A DNA stretch of 64,000 nt from Jannaschia aquimarina. Its GTDB lineage: Bacteria > Pseudomonadota > Alphaproteobacteria > Rhodobacterales > Rhodobacteraceae. Made by a program: the position numbers and the translations under genes. This document shows, in pieces, positions 36,108-45,318 of this stretch (positions within the stretch are counted from its first letter, which is position 1; the number at the start of each line of letters is the position of its first letter). The DNA is taken from the NCBI RefSeq assembly GCF_000877395.1, contig NZ_JYFE01000041.1, positions 186,001 through 250,000 on the forward strand, given 5' to 3'. Under the pieces are notes generated by a model. It had not been told where the DNA came from. It searched no databases and saw nothing but the letters and a program-made list of their open reading frames with translations.

Positions 36108-36453
36108 GCGTTTTGCCGCCGACCCATGGCCGCTCTTGGCTGAACCTTGCCGATAGTTCCGCAACGTCCGATTCGCGCTATGCGGTATGGGCCGGGCGAT
36201 GCAGGCTGTCATTGCGTTCGGGGCTTTCCCGCCCGGATCGCGAGTGGAACCGTACCCCTTCCCCTGCCGGATGGCGCTGTCCCAATTCGGGGCAATCGTC
36301 ATCCGGCTTTTCTTTGCCTTTCAGGACAGACGCTGGGCGTTCGGTTATCGCATATCGCGGGTCCGGGCTTGAAACCGAACATGCACCCGGCACGTTATTT
36401 GTCGGCAACCACGAACGCGCCGCAGATGCGCGAACGCAGACAGGAGATCACCT

Positions 36454-36645
36454 ATGCGACGTTCCTTTATCCCCGCCCTCGGACTTGTGGCACTTCTGGC
36501 GGCCTGCCAGCAGGGCAGCGATCTCGAGCGTGCCGCCGTCGGCGCGGCCATCGGCTGTGCGGCGGGCGAGATCCTGTCGGACGGCGAATGCATCACCGGC
36601 GCCGCTGTCGGCGGCGCGGCGGGCGCCTTGGCAAACGACTTCTGA
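36454..36645 (+). CDS. Small glycine-zipper lipoprotein, 63 residues
   Basis: MRRSFIPALGLVALLAAC is a lipoprotein signal with lipobox LAAC (Cys18). The mature part is Ala/Gly-rich with GAAIGC, GAAVGGAAGAL repeats, a glycine-zipper pattern that packs helices in membranes, and two more cysteines (GCAAGE, GECITG). AGGAG precedes the ATG at 36454. It ends before a terminator, so it forms its own short transcript upstream of pccA. Confidence 0.8.
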   Translation: MRRSFIPALGLVALLAACQQGSDLERAAVGAAIGCAAGEILSDGECITGAAVGGAAGALANDF

Positions 36646-36690
36646 GTCGGCTTTTCTGACGGCGCCTTTTCCGAGGCGCCGGATCAAACG

Positions 36691-36722
36691 GCCGTCCGGT
36701 GTTGCCACCGGGCGGCTTTTTC
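36691..36722 (+). terminator. Intrinsic terminator upstream of pccA
   Basis: Stem GCCGTCCGGTG/CACCGGGCGGC (11 bp with one T-G pair), loop TTGC, then TTTTTCT. A smaller GGCGCC hairpin lies just before (36661-36680). It ends the small-lipoprotein transcript, implying that pccA has a promoter or read-through of its own within the next 36 bases. Confidence 0.85.
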
Positions 36723-36758
36723 TATGGGACCCTGCGCAAGACCGGGGAAAGGGATGAC

Positions 36759-38798
36759 ATGTTCGACAAGCTACTGATCGCGAACCGGGGAGAGATCGCC
36801 TGCCGTGTCATCAAGACGGCCCGGCGGATGGGGATCCCGACGGTCGCGCTCTATTCGGATGCGGATCGCAACGCGCTGCATGTCTCCATGGCGGACGAGG
36901 CGGTCCACATCGGCCCCCCGCCCGCCAACCAGTCCTACATCGTCATCGACAAGGTGATGGACGCGATCCGTCAAACCGGCGCCACGGCCGTGCATCCCGG
37001 ATACGGCTTCCTGTCGGAGAACCCGAAATTCGCCGAGGCGCTGGAGGCGGAGGGCGTCGCCTTCGTCGGCCCGCCCAAGGGCGCCATCGAAGCGATGGGC
37101 GACAAGATCACCTCGAAGAAGATCGCCGCCGATGCGGGCGTCAGCACCGTGCCAGGCCATATGGGGCTGATCGAGGACGCCGAGGAAGCCGTGCGCATCA
37201 GCGAGGAGATCGGCTTTCCCGTCATGCTGAAGGCCAGCGCGGGCGGCGGCGGCAAGGGGATGCGGATCGCCTGGTCCGCCGATGAGGTGGCCGAGGGGTT
37301 CCGGGCCTCGAAATCCGAAGCGGCCAGTAGTTTCGGCGACGACCGGATGTTCATCGAAAAGTTCGTCACCCAGCCGCGCCACATCGAGATCCAGGTTCTC
37401 TGCGATCAGCACGGCAACGGCGTCTATCTGGGCGAGCGGGAATGCTCGATCCAGCGCCGCAACCAGAAGGTGGTCGAAGAGGCACCGTCGCCCTTCCTGG
37501 ACGAGGCGACGCGCAAGGCGATGGGCGAGCAGGCCGTCGCGCTGGCCCATGCGGTCGGCTATTCCAGCGCGGGGACGGTCGAGTTCATCGTCGATGGCGA
37601 CCGAAACTTCTACTTCCTGGAGATGAACACCCGCCTGCAGGTGGAGCATCCGGTCACGGAGTTGATCACGGGCGTCGATCTGGTCGAGCACATGATCCGC
37701 GTGGCCGCCGGCGAAAAGCTGTCGATGACGCAGGAGGATGTCAGCCTGACCGGCTGGGCCATCGAAAGCCGCCTCTACGCCGAGGATCCCTATCGCGAGT
37801 TCCTGCCGTCGATCGGGCGTCTGACGCGCTATCGTCCCCCGGCCGAGACCCGTGCCTACGAGCCGGGCACCGCCGCCGGGGCCGCCGGCAGCCCGGTGAT
37901 CCGAAACGATACCGGCGTCTACGAAGGCGGCGAGATCAGCATGTATTACGACCCGATGATCGCCAAGCTCTGCACCTGGGCCGAGACGCGAGAGGCGGCC
38001 ATCGACGCGATGGCGGATGCGCTGGACAGCTTCGAGGTCGAAGGGATCGGTCACAACCTGCCGTTCCTCAGCGCGGTGATGGATCACCCGAAGTTCCGCG
38101 CGGGCGACATGACGACCGCCTTCATCGCCGAGGAATATCCCGACGGGTTCGCGGGCGTGCGCCTTCCGGACGCGCGGCTGGAGGAGATCGCCGCCGCCAC
38201 CGCCGCGATGCACCGCGTGGCCGAGATCCGGCGCACGCGCGTCTCGGGGCGGATGGACAACCACGAACGGGTCGTCGGCGACGACTGGATCGTGAGCATG
38301 GCGGGTCATGACACGGACGTGCGGTTCGAGACACGCATCAGGGCCGACCGGGACGGCGCGGACGTGACGGTCGGTGAGCATACCTTCCGCGTAGAAAGCG
38401 CATGGACTCCGGGCGACAGTACTGCCCGTGTCAAGATCGACGGAGAGGTCATCGCCCTGAAGGTCGAGAAGATCGTCCAGGGCTTCCGCATCCGGCATGG
38501 CGGGGCGGAGCTTCGCGTCCATGTCCGCACGCCACGGCAGGCCGAACTGGCGGCGTTGATGCCGGTGAAGGTCCCGCCGGACACCTCGAAGATGCTGCTC
38601 TGTCCGATGCCGGGCCTGATCGTTCGCATCGACGTGGCCCAGGGAGACGAGGTGCAGGAAGGGCAGGCCTTGGCCGTGATCGAGGCCATGAAGATGGAGA
38701 ATGTCCTGCGCGCGGAGCGGAAGGGCAAGGTCAGCGCGATCAAGGCCGCCGCCGGAGACAGCCTGGCGGTGGATGCGGTCATCATGGAGTTCGAATGA
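36759..38798 (+). CDS. pccA: Propionyl-CoA carboxylase alpha subunit (biotin carboxylase + BCCP)
   Basis: 679 residues from the ATG at 36759 (MFDKLLIANRGEIACRV). The biotin-carboxylase domain (about 1-450) carries the ATP-grasp glycine loop KASAGGGGKGMRIA and YFLEMNTRLQVEHPVTE; a BT linker domain follows, and the C-terminal biotinyl domain has the lysine in EAMKMENVL. With PccB it forms the alpha6-beta6 enzyme converting propionyl-CoA to methylmalonyl-CoA. Its stop overlaps the start of a small membrane protein gene (ATGA). Confidence 0.96.
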   Translation: MFDKLLIANRGEIACRVIKTARRMGIPTVALYSDADRNALHVSMADEAVHIGPPPANQSYIVIDKVMDAIRQTGATAVHPGYGFLSENPKFAEALEAEGVAFVGPPKGAIEAMGDKITSKKIAADAGVSTVPGHMGLIEDAEEAVRISEEIGFPVMLKASAGGGGKGMRIAWSADEVAEGFRASKSEAASSFGDDRMFIEKFVTQPRHIEIQVLCDQHGNGVYLGERECSIQRRNQKVVEEAPSPFLDEATRKAMGEQAVALAHAVGYSSAGTVEFIVDGDRNFYFLEMNTRLQVEHPVTELITGVDLVEHMIRVAAGEKLSMTQEDVSLTGWAIESRLYAEDPYREFLPSIGRLTRYRPPAETRAYEPGTAAGAAGSPVIRNDTGVYEGGEISMYYDPMIAKLCTWAETREAAIDAMADALDSFEVEGIGHNLPFLSAVMDHPKFRAGDMTTAFIAEEYPDGFAGVRLPDARLEEIAAATAAMHRVAEIRRTRVSGRMDNHERVVGDDWIVSMAGHDTDVRFETRIRADRDGADVTVGEHTFRVESAWTPGDSTARVKIDGEVIALKVEKIVQGFRIRHGGAELRVHVRTPRQAELAALMPVKVPPDTSKMLLCPMPGLIVRIDVAQGDEVQEGQALAVIEAMKMENVLRAERKGKVSAIKAAAGDSLAVDAVIMEFE

Positions 38799-39148
38799 GG
38801 CCCCGGCTCGCTTGGGTTATCGCATGCGCGGGCGGGTTGGCCGCGGCCTATGCGGTGGCGCGGGCGTCGGCTGAACTGACGCTCTCCGGCGCGCCGACGC
38901 GCGGTGTGCTTCTGGCCGCGCTCGGGACGCCGATTGCCGGTGTCGCGGCCTTTGCCTTTCTCTACGGCATCGTTGTGGGTCGGGCACTCGATAGCCGGTT
39001 CTGGGCCTTCGCGATCGCGATCGTGACCGGGATCGCTGTCCTTTTCTACGTCGTCATCACGCAGGGGCTGGCGACACCGATCGAGGCGGCGGCGGTGTCG
39101 GCGATCCTCGCCTGCGGCGCCGCCGCGATCCTGCCAGTGCGCGCCTGA
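38795..39148 (+). CDS. Small inner-membrane protein coupled to pccA
   Basis: 117 residues from the ATG at 38795 (ATGA overlap with pccA). Four hydrophobic helices (about 5-23, 38-60, 68-90, 96-113). No family recognised. Its stop overlaps the next ATG by one base (TGATG), so pccA and the two following genes form a coupled unit. Confidence 0.75.
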   Translation: MRPRLAWVIACAGGLAAAYAVARASAELTLSGAPTRGVLLAALGTPIAGVAAFAFLYGIVVGRALDSRFWAFAIAIVTGIAVLFYVVITQGLATPIEAAAVSAILACGAAAILPVRA

Positions 39149-39786
39149 TGGAGCCGTCGACCCTCGCCCAGCTCGATCCGCGGATCTGGCAGGCCGTCAT
39201 CGCCGGCACGGTCGTCGCGCTGGGTTGGGTTTTCAACGGCTGGCGCACCCGGCGCGCCGAGCGGGAGTTGCGGGCCGAGAAGCTGCGCGATGCCCACAAG
39301 GCAATCTACGCCGAGATCCGAAACGTCTGCGCGACCTACTGGCTGGAGGGCGAGGCGGAGGCCCATGCAGCCGCTCTGATCGAGCGCATGGAGGCGGAGC
39401 CCGACTTCGTGCCTTTCATTCCGGCGGAACGGCACGACCGTGTCTATGAGACGATTTTGCCGCAGATCGACGTGCTGCCGCGCCAGACGATCGACGCGAT
39501 CGTCGCATTCTACGCCTTGATCGAGACGATCCAGTGGCTGTCCGAAGACATGCGCGGAGAGCGGTATTCGGCGTCAGGCCCCAAACGGCGCCTCGCCGTA
39601 TATCGGGACTATATCGCCATGCGCGCCCGTGCATTCGATTACGGTCAATACGTGCTGCGCTTGATCCTGGCGTTCAGCGAAGGCGGCCCCGCCGAGGCCG
39701 ACCGGGTTCAGGCCGAATTCGGAAGCCGCCCTGTCAGTAGCCCGGCCGAGGACCGTTCGTCCCCGGCGGGTTCGGATACGGCGTGA
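39148..39786 (+). CDS. Membrane-anchored helical protein of unknown function
   Basis: 212 residues. One N-terminal membrane helix (about 14-31, VIAGTVVALGWVFNGW) followed by a long charged helical domain (RTRRAERELRAEKLRDAHKA). The tail after residue 190 is low-complexity. This resembles small single-pass scaffold-like proteins but no family is recognised. Translationally coupled to the preceding membrane protein. Confidence 0.7.
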   Translation: MEPSTLAQLDPRIWQAVIAGTVVALGWVFNGWRTRRAERELRAEKLRDAHKAIYAEIRNVCATYWLEGEAEAHAAALIERMEAEPDFVPFIPAERHDRVYETILPQIDVLPRQTIDAIVAFYALIETIQWLSEDMRGERYSASGPKRRLAVYRDYIAMRARAFDYGQYVLRLILAFSEGGPAEADRVQAEFGSRPVSSPAEDRSSPAGSDTA

Positions 39787-39892
39787 GCGGAATGTCAGGG
39801 TCGCGTTCCATACTCGTCCTCCGTTACATTCTCAATGTGGGGCTGACAGGCCTCGGACGCAACATGTCGCTATCGATAGGGGGCAGAGACCC

Positions 39893-40354
39893 TTACGTGG
39901 CGTCGCCGCTTGGGTTCTCCCGCAACTCGCGGCGGCGCATGGGCATCTTGTCGATGGAGCGGGACAATTCCCGGACCGTCCATGGCAGCGGCTTGCGCAG
40001 CGACACCTGTCCGTCCTTGCCCATCAGCACCATCATGAAGCCGCGCGGGCGGAGCTGTCTGCGCAGGTCCGATTGCCCGTCGGGATCGGTATCCGTGATC
40101 ACGACGACATCCCGTTCGACCAGACGGTCGAGTTCGGCGATGATCTCCTCCATCTGTTCCTGGAAGGCGGGATCGGCCGGGGTGTTCGCGAAGACGACGA
40201 CGGGGCGCGCGATCCATTGGAACGCGTCGATGTCGATCTCGGTCGCATCGAAGACGGTGGTCGGTTCCTGCTGCCAGCGGACCACGGCGTCGGTATCGGC
40301 AAAGGCAGGCGCGGCAAGAGCGAGGAAGGCGGACAAGGTCAGGCGTGATATCAT
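39893..40354 (-). CDS. DUF4174 family secreted protein
   Basis: 153 residues from the ATG at 40354, chosen for the GGAGCACCC site upstream; an ATG at 40369 is the alternative. Signal peptide about 1-19 (MISRLTLSAFLALAAPAFA). The domain WIARPVVVFANTPADPAFQ ... GFMMVLMGKDGQVSLRK fits DUF4174, a thioredoxin-like fold lacking the CxxC. Exported; function unknown. It is the only minus-strand gene inside the pcc-mcm cluster. Confidence 0.82.
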   Translation of the reverse strand: MISRLTLSAFLALAAPAFADTDAVVRWQQEPTTVFDATEIDIDAFQWIARPVVVFANTPADPAFQEQMEEIIAELDRLVERDVVVITDTDPDGQSDLRRQLRPRGFMMVLMGKDGQVSLRKPLPWTVRELSRSIDKMPMRRRELRENPSGDAT

Positions 40355-40510
40355 GGGTGCTCCGGTCATTGCCGAAGATATAGGCGGCGCGGGGACCGAG
40401 ACGAAGGCCCTATGCACGTCTTCTGGCAAATCCGTCTCGAATGCGCGATTTAACGTGGTGAAAACGGCTGGTGGGGCAGGTCCGGGGGGCCTGCCATGAC
40501 GGAGACCAGG

Positions 40511-41428
40511 ATGGAAACGATCCTACATATCGGCGCCCACCGCACCGCCACGTCCACGCTTCAACGCCTTATTTCGCGCAACGCGGGGGCGCTGGCGTCG
40601 TCCGGCGTCGCCGTCTGGACACCCGACCGCACCCGTGGCGGCCTGCTGGCCGGCGTGATGGGCGATCCCGGCCGTCGCGATCCCAGGCGCGACCTTCTGG
40701 CGCATCGCTCTGCCGGGCGCGTCGCGATGCACCGCTCGCGGCTGGCGGGGCAAGGTATCCATCGCCTGATCGTCTCCGACGAGAACATGCTCGGGGGACT
40801 GCGCGAGAACCTCGCGCTCGCGCGGCTCTATCCGTCCGCAGGGGCCCGGATGGCGCGCGTGGCCCAGGCCATCCCCGAGGTCACCCAGGTGCATATGTCC
40901 ATCCGCAGCCCGGATACCTGGTGGACCTCGGTTTTCGCCTTTCTGATGACGCGCGGCTTCGGGCCGCCCGACCGGGCTACGCTGGACGCGATCCTTCGGG
41001 GGCGACGGTCGTGGCGCCACGTGATCGAGGATGCGGCGGCCGCCTTGCCGCGGGCGCGGATCTCTGTTGCGTCCTACGAGGAATGGGGTCATCGCCCTGC
41101 AGAGATCTTCGATGCGATGACCGGCCTGCCGCCGGAACATGGCGGTGCGGCGATCGTGAACGCGACCCCGCCGGTCGCCCTTCTTCAACAGCGTCTGCAC
41201 GACGAGGGAAGCGATGACGTCCTGCCGGTGCTGGGCGCAAGCTATGCCCCGTTCGGGCCCGACGATCGGGCGGCCTTGCGCGCCGCCTATGCCGACGACT
41301 TGGCCTGGCTGCGCGACGGCGCGGACGGCCTCGCAGAATTCAGGACGCGCGCCGCACGCACGGCGCCGCCGAGCGACAGGAAAGGACGACATCATGGCCG
41401 ACGGAGCGTCGCGGGACCCCCGCGCTGA
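40511..41428 (+). CDS. Sulfotransferase-like P-loop protein
   Basis: 305 residues from the ATG at 40511, which has GGAG six bases upstream; an ATG at 40496 would add five. [18 protein letters not shown] is the 5'-PSB (PAPS phosphate-binding) loop of sulfotransferases. [15 protein letters not shown] is comparable to the 3'-PB region, and ISVASYEEW to the core fold. The acceptor is unknown. Its last 35 bases overlap the start of mcm in another frame. The C-terminal tail after residue 285 is basic and lies over the mcm ribosome site. Confidence 0.75.
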   Translation: METILHIGAHRTATSTLQRLISRNAGALASSGVAVWTPDRTRGGLLAGVMGDPGRRDPRRDLLAHRSAGRVAMHRSRLAGQGIHRLIVSDENMLGGLRENLALARLYPSAGARMARVAQAIPEVTQVHMSIRSPDTWWTSVFAFLMTRGFGPPDRATLDAILRGRRSWRHVIEDAAAALPRARISVASYEEWGHRPAEIFDAMTGLPPEHGGAAIVNATPPVALLQQRLHDEGSDDVLPVLGASYAPFGPDDRAALRAAYADDLAWLRDGADGLAEFRTRAARTAPPSDRKGRHHGRRSVAGPPR

Positions 41429-43541
41429 CTGGAAGACCATCGCAGAGAAGGAACTCCGGGGCAGGCCGCTCGAAGACCTGACCTGGCGCACGCTGGAGGG
41501 GATCGACGTCCAACCCCTCTATACCGAAGCCGACCTGGCCGGTGTGAACCACCTCGGCACCATTCCCGGCGCCGCCCCCTTCGTCCGGGGGCCGAAGGCG
41601 ACGATGTATGCCGGCCGTCCGTGGACGATCCGCCAATATGCGGGCTTCTCGACGGCTGAGGAATCGAATGCCTTCTACCGCCGCGCGCTCGATGCGGGAC
41701 AACAAGGGGTCAGCGTGGCCTTCGACCTGGCCACCCATCGCGGCTACGACAGCGACCATCCCCGGGTCGTCGGCGATGTCGGCAAGGCGGGCGTCGCCAT
41801 CGACAGCGTCGAGGACATGAAGATCCTGTTCGACGGCATCCCCCTCAAGAAGATCTCCGTCTCGATGACGATGAATGGAGCGGTGATCCCGGTCCTCGCC
41901 AATTTCATCGTCGCGGGCGAAGAGCAGGGCGTCCCGGTCGAGGCGCTGTCCGGGACCATCCAGAACGACATCCTGAAGGAGTTCATGGTCCGCAACACCT
42001 ACATCTATCCGCCCGAGCCGAGCATGAGGATCGTTTCGGATATCATTGAATTCACGTCCGAAAAGATGCCGAAGTTCAATTCGATCTCGATCTCGGGCTA
42101 CCACATGCAGGAAGCCGGCGCGGATCTGGTGCAGGAGTTGGCCTTCACTCTGGCCGATGGCCGCGAATATGTCCGCGCCGCGATCGCCAGGGGCATGGAT
42201 GTGGACCGCTTCGCGGGACGCCTGTCCTTCTTCTTCGCTATCGGCATGAATTTCTTCATGGAGGCCGCCAAGCTGCGCGCCGCCCGCCTGCTGTGGCATC
42301 GGATCATGTCGGAGTTCGAGCCGAAGAACCCGAAATCGCTGATGCTGCGGACCCATTGCCAGACCTCGGGCGTGTCCCTGCAGGAGCAGGACCCCTACAA
42401 TAACGTCGTGCGCACAGCCTATGAGGCCCTGGCCGCCGTACTCGGCGGGACGCAGTCGCTGCACACGAACTCTTTCGACGAAGCCATTGCTCTGCCGACG
42501 GAAAACTCGGCCCGGATCGCGCGGAACACGCAGTTGATCCTTCAGCATGAGACCGGCGTGACCAACGTCGTCGACCCGCTTGCCGGCAGCTATTACGTCG
42601 AGAAACTGACGCACGATCTGGCCGAGAAGGCCTGGGCCCTGATCGAAGAGGTCGAAGAGATGGGCGGCATGACCAAGGCGGTCGCCTCTGGCATGCCCAA
42701 GCTGCGCATCGAGGAAAGCGCGGCACAGCGCCAGGCCGCCATCGACCGGGGCGACGATGTGATCGTCGGCGTGAACAAGTACCGCCGCGACAAGGAGGAC
42801 GCGATCGACATCCTCGATATCGACAACGACGCGGTACGAGAGGCGCAGGTGCGCCGTCTGAAACGCATTCGGGGCGAGCGAGATGAAGCGGCCTGCAAAG
42901 CGGCGCTCGACGCGCTGACGGAAGGGGCGAAGGGGCAGGGCAACCTTCTGGCGCTTGCCGTCGACGCCGCCCGCGCCCGCGCCACCGTGGGCGAGATCAG
43001 CGACGCGATGGAGGTCGTTTTCGGTCGCCACAGAGCGGAGGTACTCACGTTGTCAGGGGTTTACGGGTCGGCCTACGAGGGGGACGAGGGCTTCGCCGCG
43101 ATCCAGAAGGACGTGGAGGCGTTCGCCGAAGAGGAGGGGCGCCGCCCCCGGATGCTGGTCATCAAGATGGGCCAGGACGGCCATGACCGCGGCGCCAAGG
43201 TGATCGCCACGGCCTTTGCGGATATCGGCTTCGACGTGGATGTCGGCCCGCTTTTCCAGACGCCCGAAGAAGCGGCGCAGGATGCCATCGACAACGATGT
43301 GCACGTCGTCGGCATCTCGAGCCAGGCGGCGGGTCACAGGACCCTGGCGCCCAAGCTGATCGACGCCCTCCGCGAGCGGGATGCCGGAGAGATCATCGTG
43401 ATCTGCGGTGGCGTGATCCCGCAGCAGGATTACGAGTTCCTGCGCAAGGCCGGCGTCGCGGCGATATTCGGTCCCGGGACCAATATCCCCGACGCGGCGG
43501 CGGATGTGCTGCGCCTCATCCGGGAGTCGCAGCGACCCTGA
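41394..43541 (+). CDS. mcm: Methylmalonyl-CoA mutase
   Basis: 715 residues from the ATG at 41394 ([20 protein letters not shown]) with AAAGGACG upstream. It rearranges (R)-methylmalonyl-CoA to succinyl-CoA with adenosylcobalamin, completing propionate entry to the TCA cycle. The TIM barrel (about 1-560) includes [18 protein letters not shown] and the B12-binding domain has the cobalt-ligand histidine in [10 protein letters not shown] followed by GISSQAAGH. Full length and intact. A single-chain enzyme of the ScpA/MutB type. Confidence 0.97.
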   Translation: MADGASRDPRADWKTIAEKELRGRPLEDLTWRTLEGIDVQPLYTEADLAGVNHLGTIPGAAPFVRGPKATMYAGRPWTIRQYAGFSTAEESNAFYRRALDAGQQGVSVAFDLATHRGYDSDHPRVVGDVGKAGVAIDSVEDMKILFDGIPLKKISVSMTMNGAVIPVLANFIVAGEEQGVPVEALSGTIQNDILKEFMVRNTYIYPPEPSMRIVSDIIEFTSEKMPKFNSISISGYHMQEAGADLVQELAFTLADGREYVRAAIARGMDVDRFAGRLSFFFAIGMNFFMEAAKLRAARLLWHRIMSEFEPKNPKSLMLRTHCQTSGVSLQEQDPYNNVVRTAYEALAAVLGGTQSLHTNSFDEAIALPTENSARIARNTQLILQHETGVTNVVDPLAGSYYVEKLTHDLAEKAWALIEEVEEMGGMTKAVASGMPKLRIEESAAQRQAAIDRGDDVIVGVNKYRRDKEDAIDILDIDNDAVREAQVRRLKRIRGERDEAACKAALDALTEGAKGQGNLLALAVDAARARATVGEISDAMEVVFGRHRAEVLTLSGVYGSAYEGDEGFAAIQKDVEAFAEEEGRRPRMLVIKMGQDGHDRGAKVIATAFADIGFDVDVGPLFQTPEEAAQDAIDNDVHVVGISSQAAGHRTLAPKLIDALRERDAGEIIVICGGVIPQQDYEFLRKAGVAAIFGPGTNIPDAAADVLRLIRESQRP

Positions 43542-43550
43542 TCCGTACGT

Positions 43551-43979
43551 TCAGTTTCTGACGGTCCCACTTCCGAACTCGATGCTGAAGCGGCCTTGCC
43601 GCGAGGGGGCAACGCTCAATGGACGGCAATCGGCGATCTTGCCGATCAGCCCCTCTTCGCTGCGGGCATTGACCCGATTGAAGTAGGTCAGGTCGGTCAG
43701 AACGCGCCGGCCGTCCATGTTGACCCCGCCTCGACGCAGCATGTTCCGCACACCGCGATTCAACCTGTGATCTGTCACGTTGTAAGCACCGCAGACCATC
43801 GGCTGGCCGTTCACGGCCATCACCTTGTAAGCGAGGTAGAGGCGTCCGCCGATCCCGCCGGTCCAACCCGTTCTACCGCGCACGAAGTCTTAGGTGACGG
43901 TGACCTTGGTTTCGGCCATGGCGGCGCTAGCCGACAGAGCGAGGGCCGCGCAGAGGGCTGCGCGGATTGTCTTTATCAT
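43551..43979 (-). pseudogene. Secreted protein gene interrupted by an in-frame TAA
   Basis: Reading from the ATG at 43979 (GGAAG site upstream) gives a clean signal peptide, MIKTIRAALCAALALSASAA with cleavage after AMA, and nine further codons, then TAA at 43890-43892. The same frame continues without another stop for 112 codons to 43551: DFVRGRTGWTGGIGGRLYLA onward, ending EFGSGTVRN. Signal and body thus belong to one gene split by a single nonsense codon. A downstream GTG at 43883 could start only a leaderless body. Family unknown; the body is basic with two Cys. Confidence 0.75.
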
Positions 43980-44079
43980 CGTTCTGTCTTCCGAATTGCG
44001 TCTGGTATGGGCTGATCTGACGTGATGCGGATGCTGGCGCGAGCGCATCGCGCCGCTGCATCCTGTAACGCCGACCGGA

Positions 44080-45243
44080 TCAGGCCGCCGGCATCCGCCG
44101 CTCGACGACTTCGGCCCACCACGAACAGCCCGCCGGGATCGCCTCGTCGGTGAAGTCGTATTCGGGATGGTGAACCGGCGCCGTGTCGCCATTGCCGATC
44201 AGGATATAGGCGCCCGGCCGTTCCTCCAGCATGAAGGCGAAATCCTCGCCTCCCATCACGAGCGGCGCGTCCTCGCACTGGCCTGAAACGGCGCGGGCGG
44301 CTTCGGCGGCGAATTCGGTCTGGTCCTCGTGGTTCACCATCACCGGGTAATTGCGATGGTAGTTCACTTCGATCGTGCCGCCGAAGGTCGCCGCGACGCC
44401 GGCGGCGATCTCTTCCATCCGCTTTTCGGCGAGGTCGCGCATCTCTGGCGCCATCGTGCGGACCGTGCCGCGAATATGCGCCCGCTGGGGGATCACGTTG
44501 AAGGCGTTGGACGACGTCTCGAACGAGGTGACGGAGACGACGATCTGCTTGGTCGGGTCGGCATTGCGGGACACGATCTGCTGGAGTGCCGTGACCAGAT
44601 GCGCGCCCATCAATGTGGTGTCGATGACCTCCTGAGGTTTCGCGGCGTGGCCGCCTTTGCCTTCGAGCGCGATCTCGAAGACGTCCGTGGCGGCGAAGAA
44701 CGCGCCGGGCCGGATGGCGAATTCTCCGACCTTGCGCCCCGGCCAGTTGTGCATCCCGTAGACCTCCTGGATGTTCCAGCGGTCCATCATTCCGTCGTCG
44801 CACATCTCCTTGCCGCCGCCGCCGCCTTCCTCCGCCGGCTGGAAAATGACGACGCAGGTGCCGTCGAAATTGCGCGTCTCCGACAGGTACTTCGCGGCGC
44901 CCAGCAGCATGGCGGTATGCCCGTCATGGCCGCAGGCATGCATCGCGCCGGCGGTGCCGGACGCCCATTCGGCGCCGGTCTGCTCGTGAATGGGAAGCGC
45001 GTCCATGTCGGCGCGCAGGCCCACGACCTTGCCTGTGCTGTCAGTACGGCCCTTAATGACGCCCACGACGCCGGTTCGGCCGATCCCTTCGACGACCTCG
45101 TCGCAGCCGAAGGCGCGGAGCTTCTCTGTAACCAGGGCCGAAGTCCGATGGGTATCGAACAGGATCTCGGGATGGCGGTGCATGTCGCGTCGCCATTCCG
45201 TGATCTCGGGGAGCAACTCGGCGAAACGGTTCTTGATGGGCAT
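44080..45243 (-). CDS. M20-family amidohydrolase (aminoacylase/hippurate hydrolase type)
   Basis: 387 residues. Zinc-site motifs of the M20D branch: GLRADMDALPI, HACGHDGHTAMLLGAA, QPAEEGGGGGKEM and the C-terminal VMGGEDFAFMLEE. These enzymes remove acyl groups from N-acyl amino acids or cleave dipeptide-like amides in the cytoplasm. The internal dimerisation domain is present. It lies 75 bases downstream of argE on the same strand, with a peptide importer divergent from the pair. Confidence 0.92.
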   Translation of the reverse strand: MPIKNRFAELLPEITEWRRDMHRHPEILFDTHRTSALVTEKLRAFGCDEVVEGIGRTGVVGVIKGRTDSTGKVVGLRADMDALPIHEQTGAEWASGTAGAMHACGHDGHTAMLLGAAKYLSETRNFDGTCVVIFQPAEEGGGGGKEMCDDGMMDRWNIQEVYGMHNWPGRKVGEFAIRPGAFFAATDVFEIALEGKGGHAAKPQEVIDTTLMGAHLVTALQQIVSRNADPTKQIVVSVTSFETSSNAFNVIPQRAHIRGTVRTMAPEMRDLAEKRMEEIAAGVAATFGGTIEVNYHRNYPVMVNHEDQTEFAAEAARAVSGQCEDAPLVMGGEDFAFMLEERPGAYILIGNGDTAPVHHPEYDFTDEAIPAGCSWWAEVVERRMPAA

Positions 45244-45318
45244 GATCTCTCCTCTTTGCGCAGAGGGTGCCGCGCCGACGGGGGAGCTTCAAGCCGTGAT
45301 GGCGCCGCAGGCCCGCGT

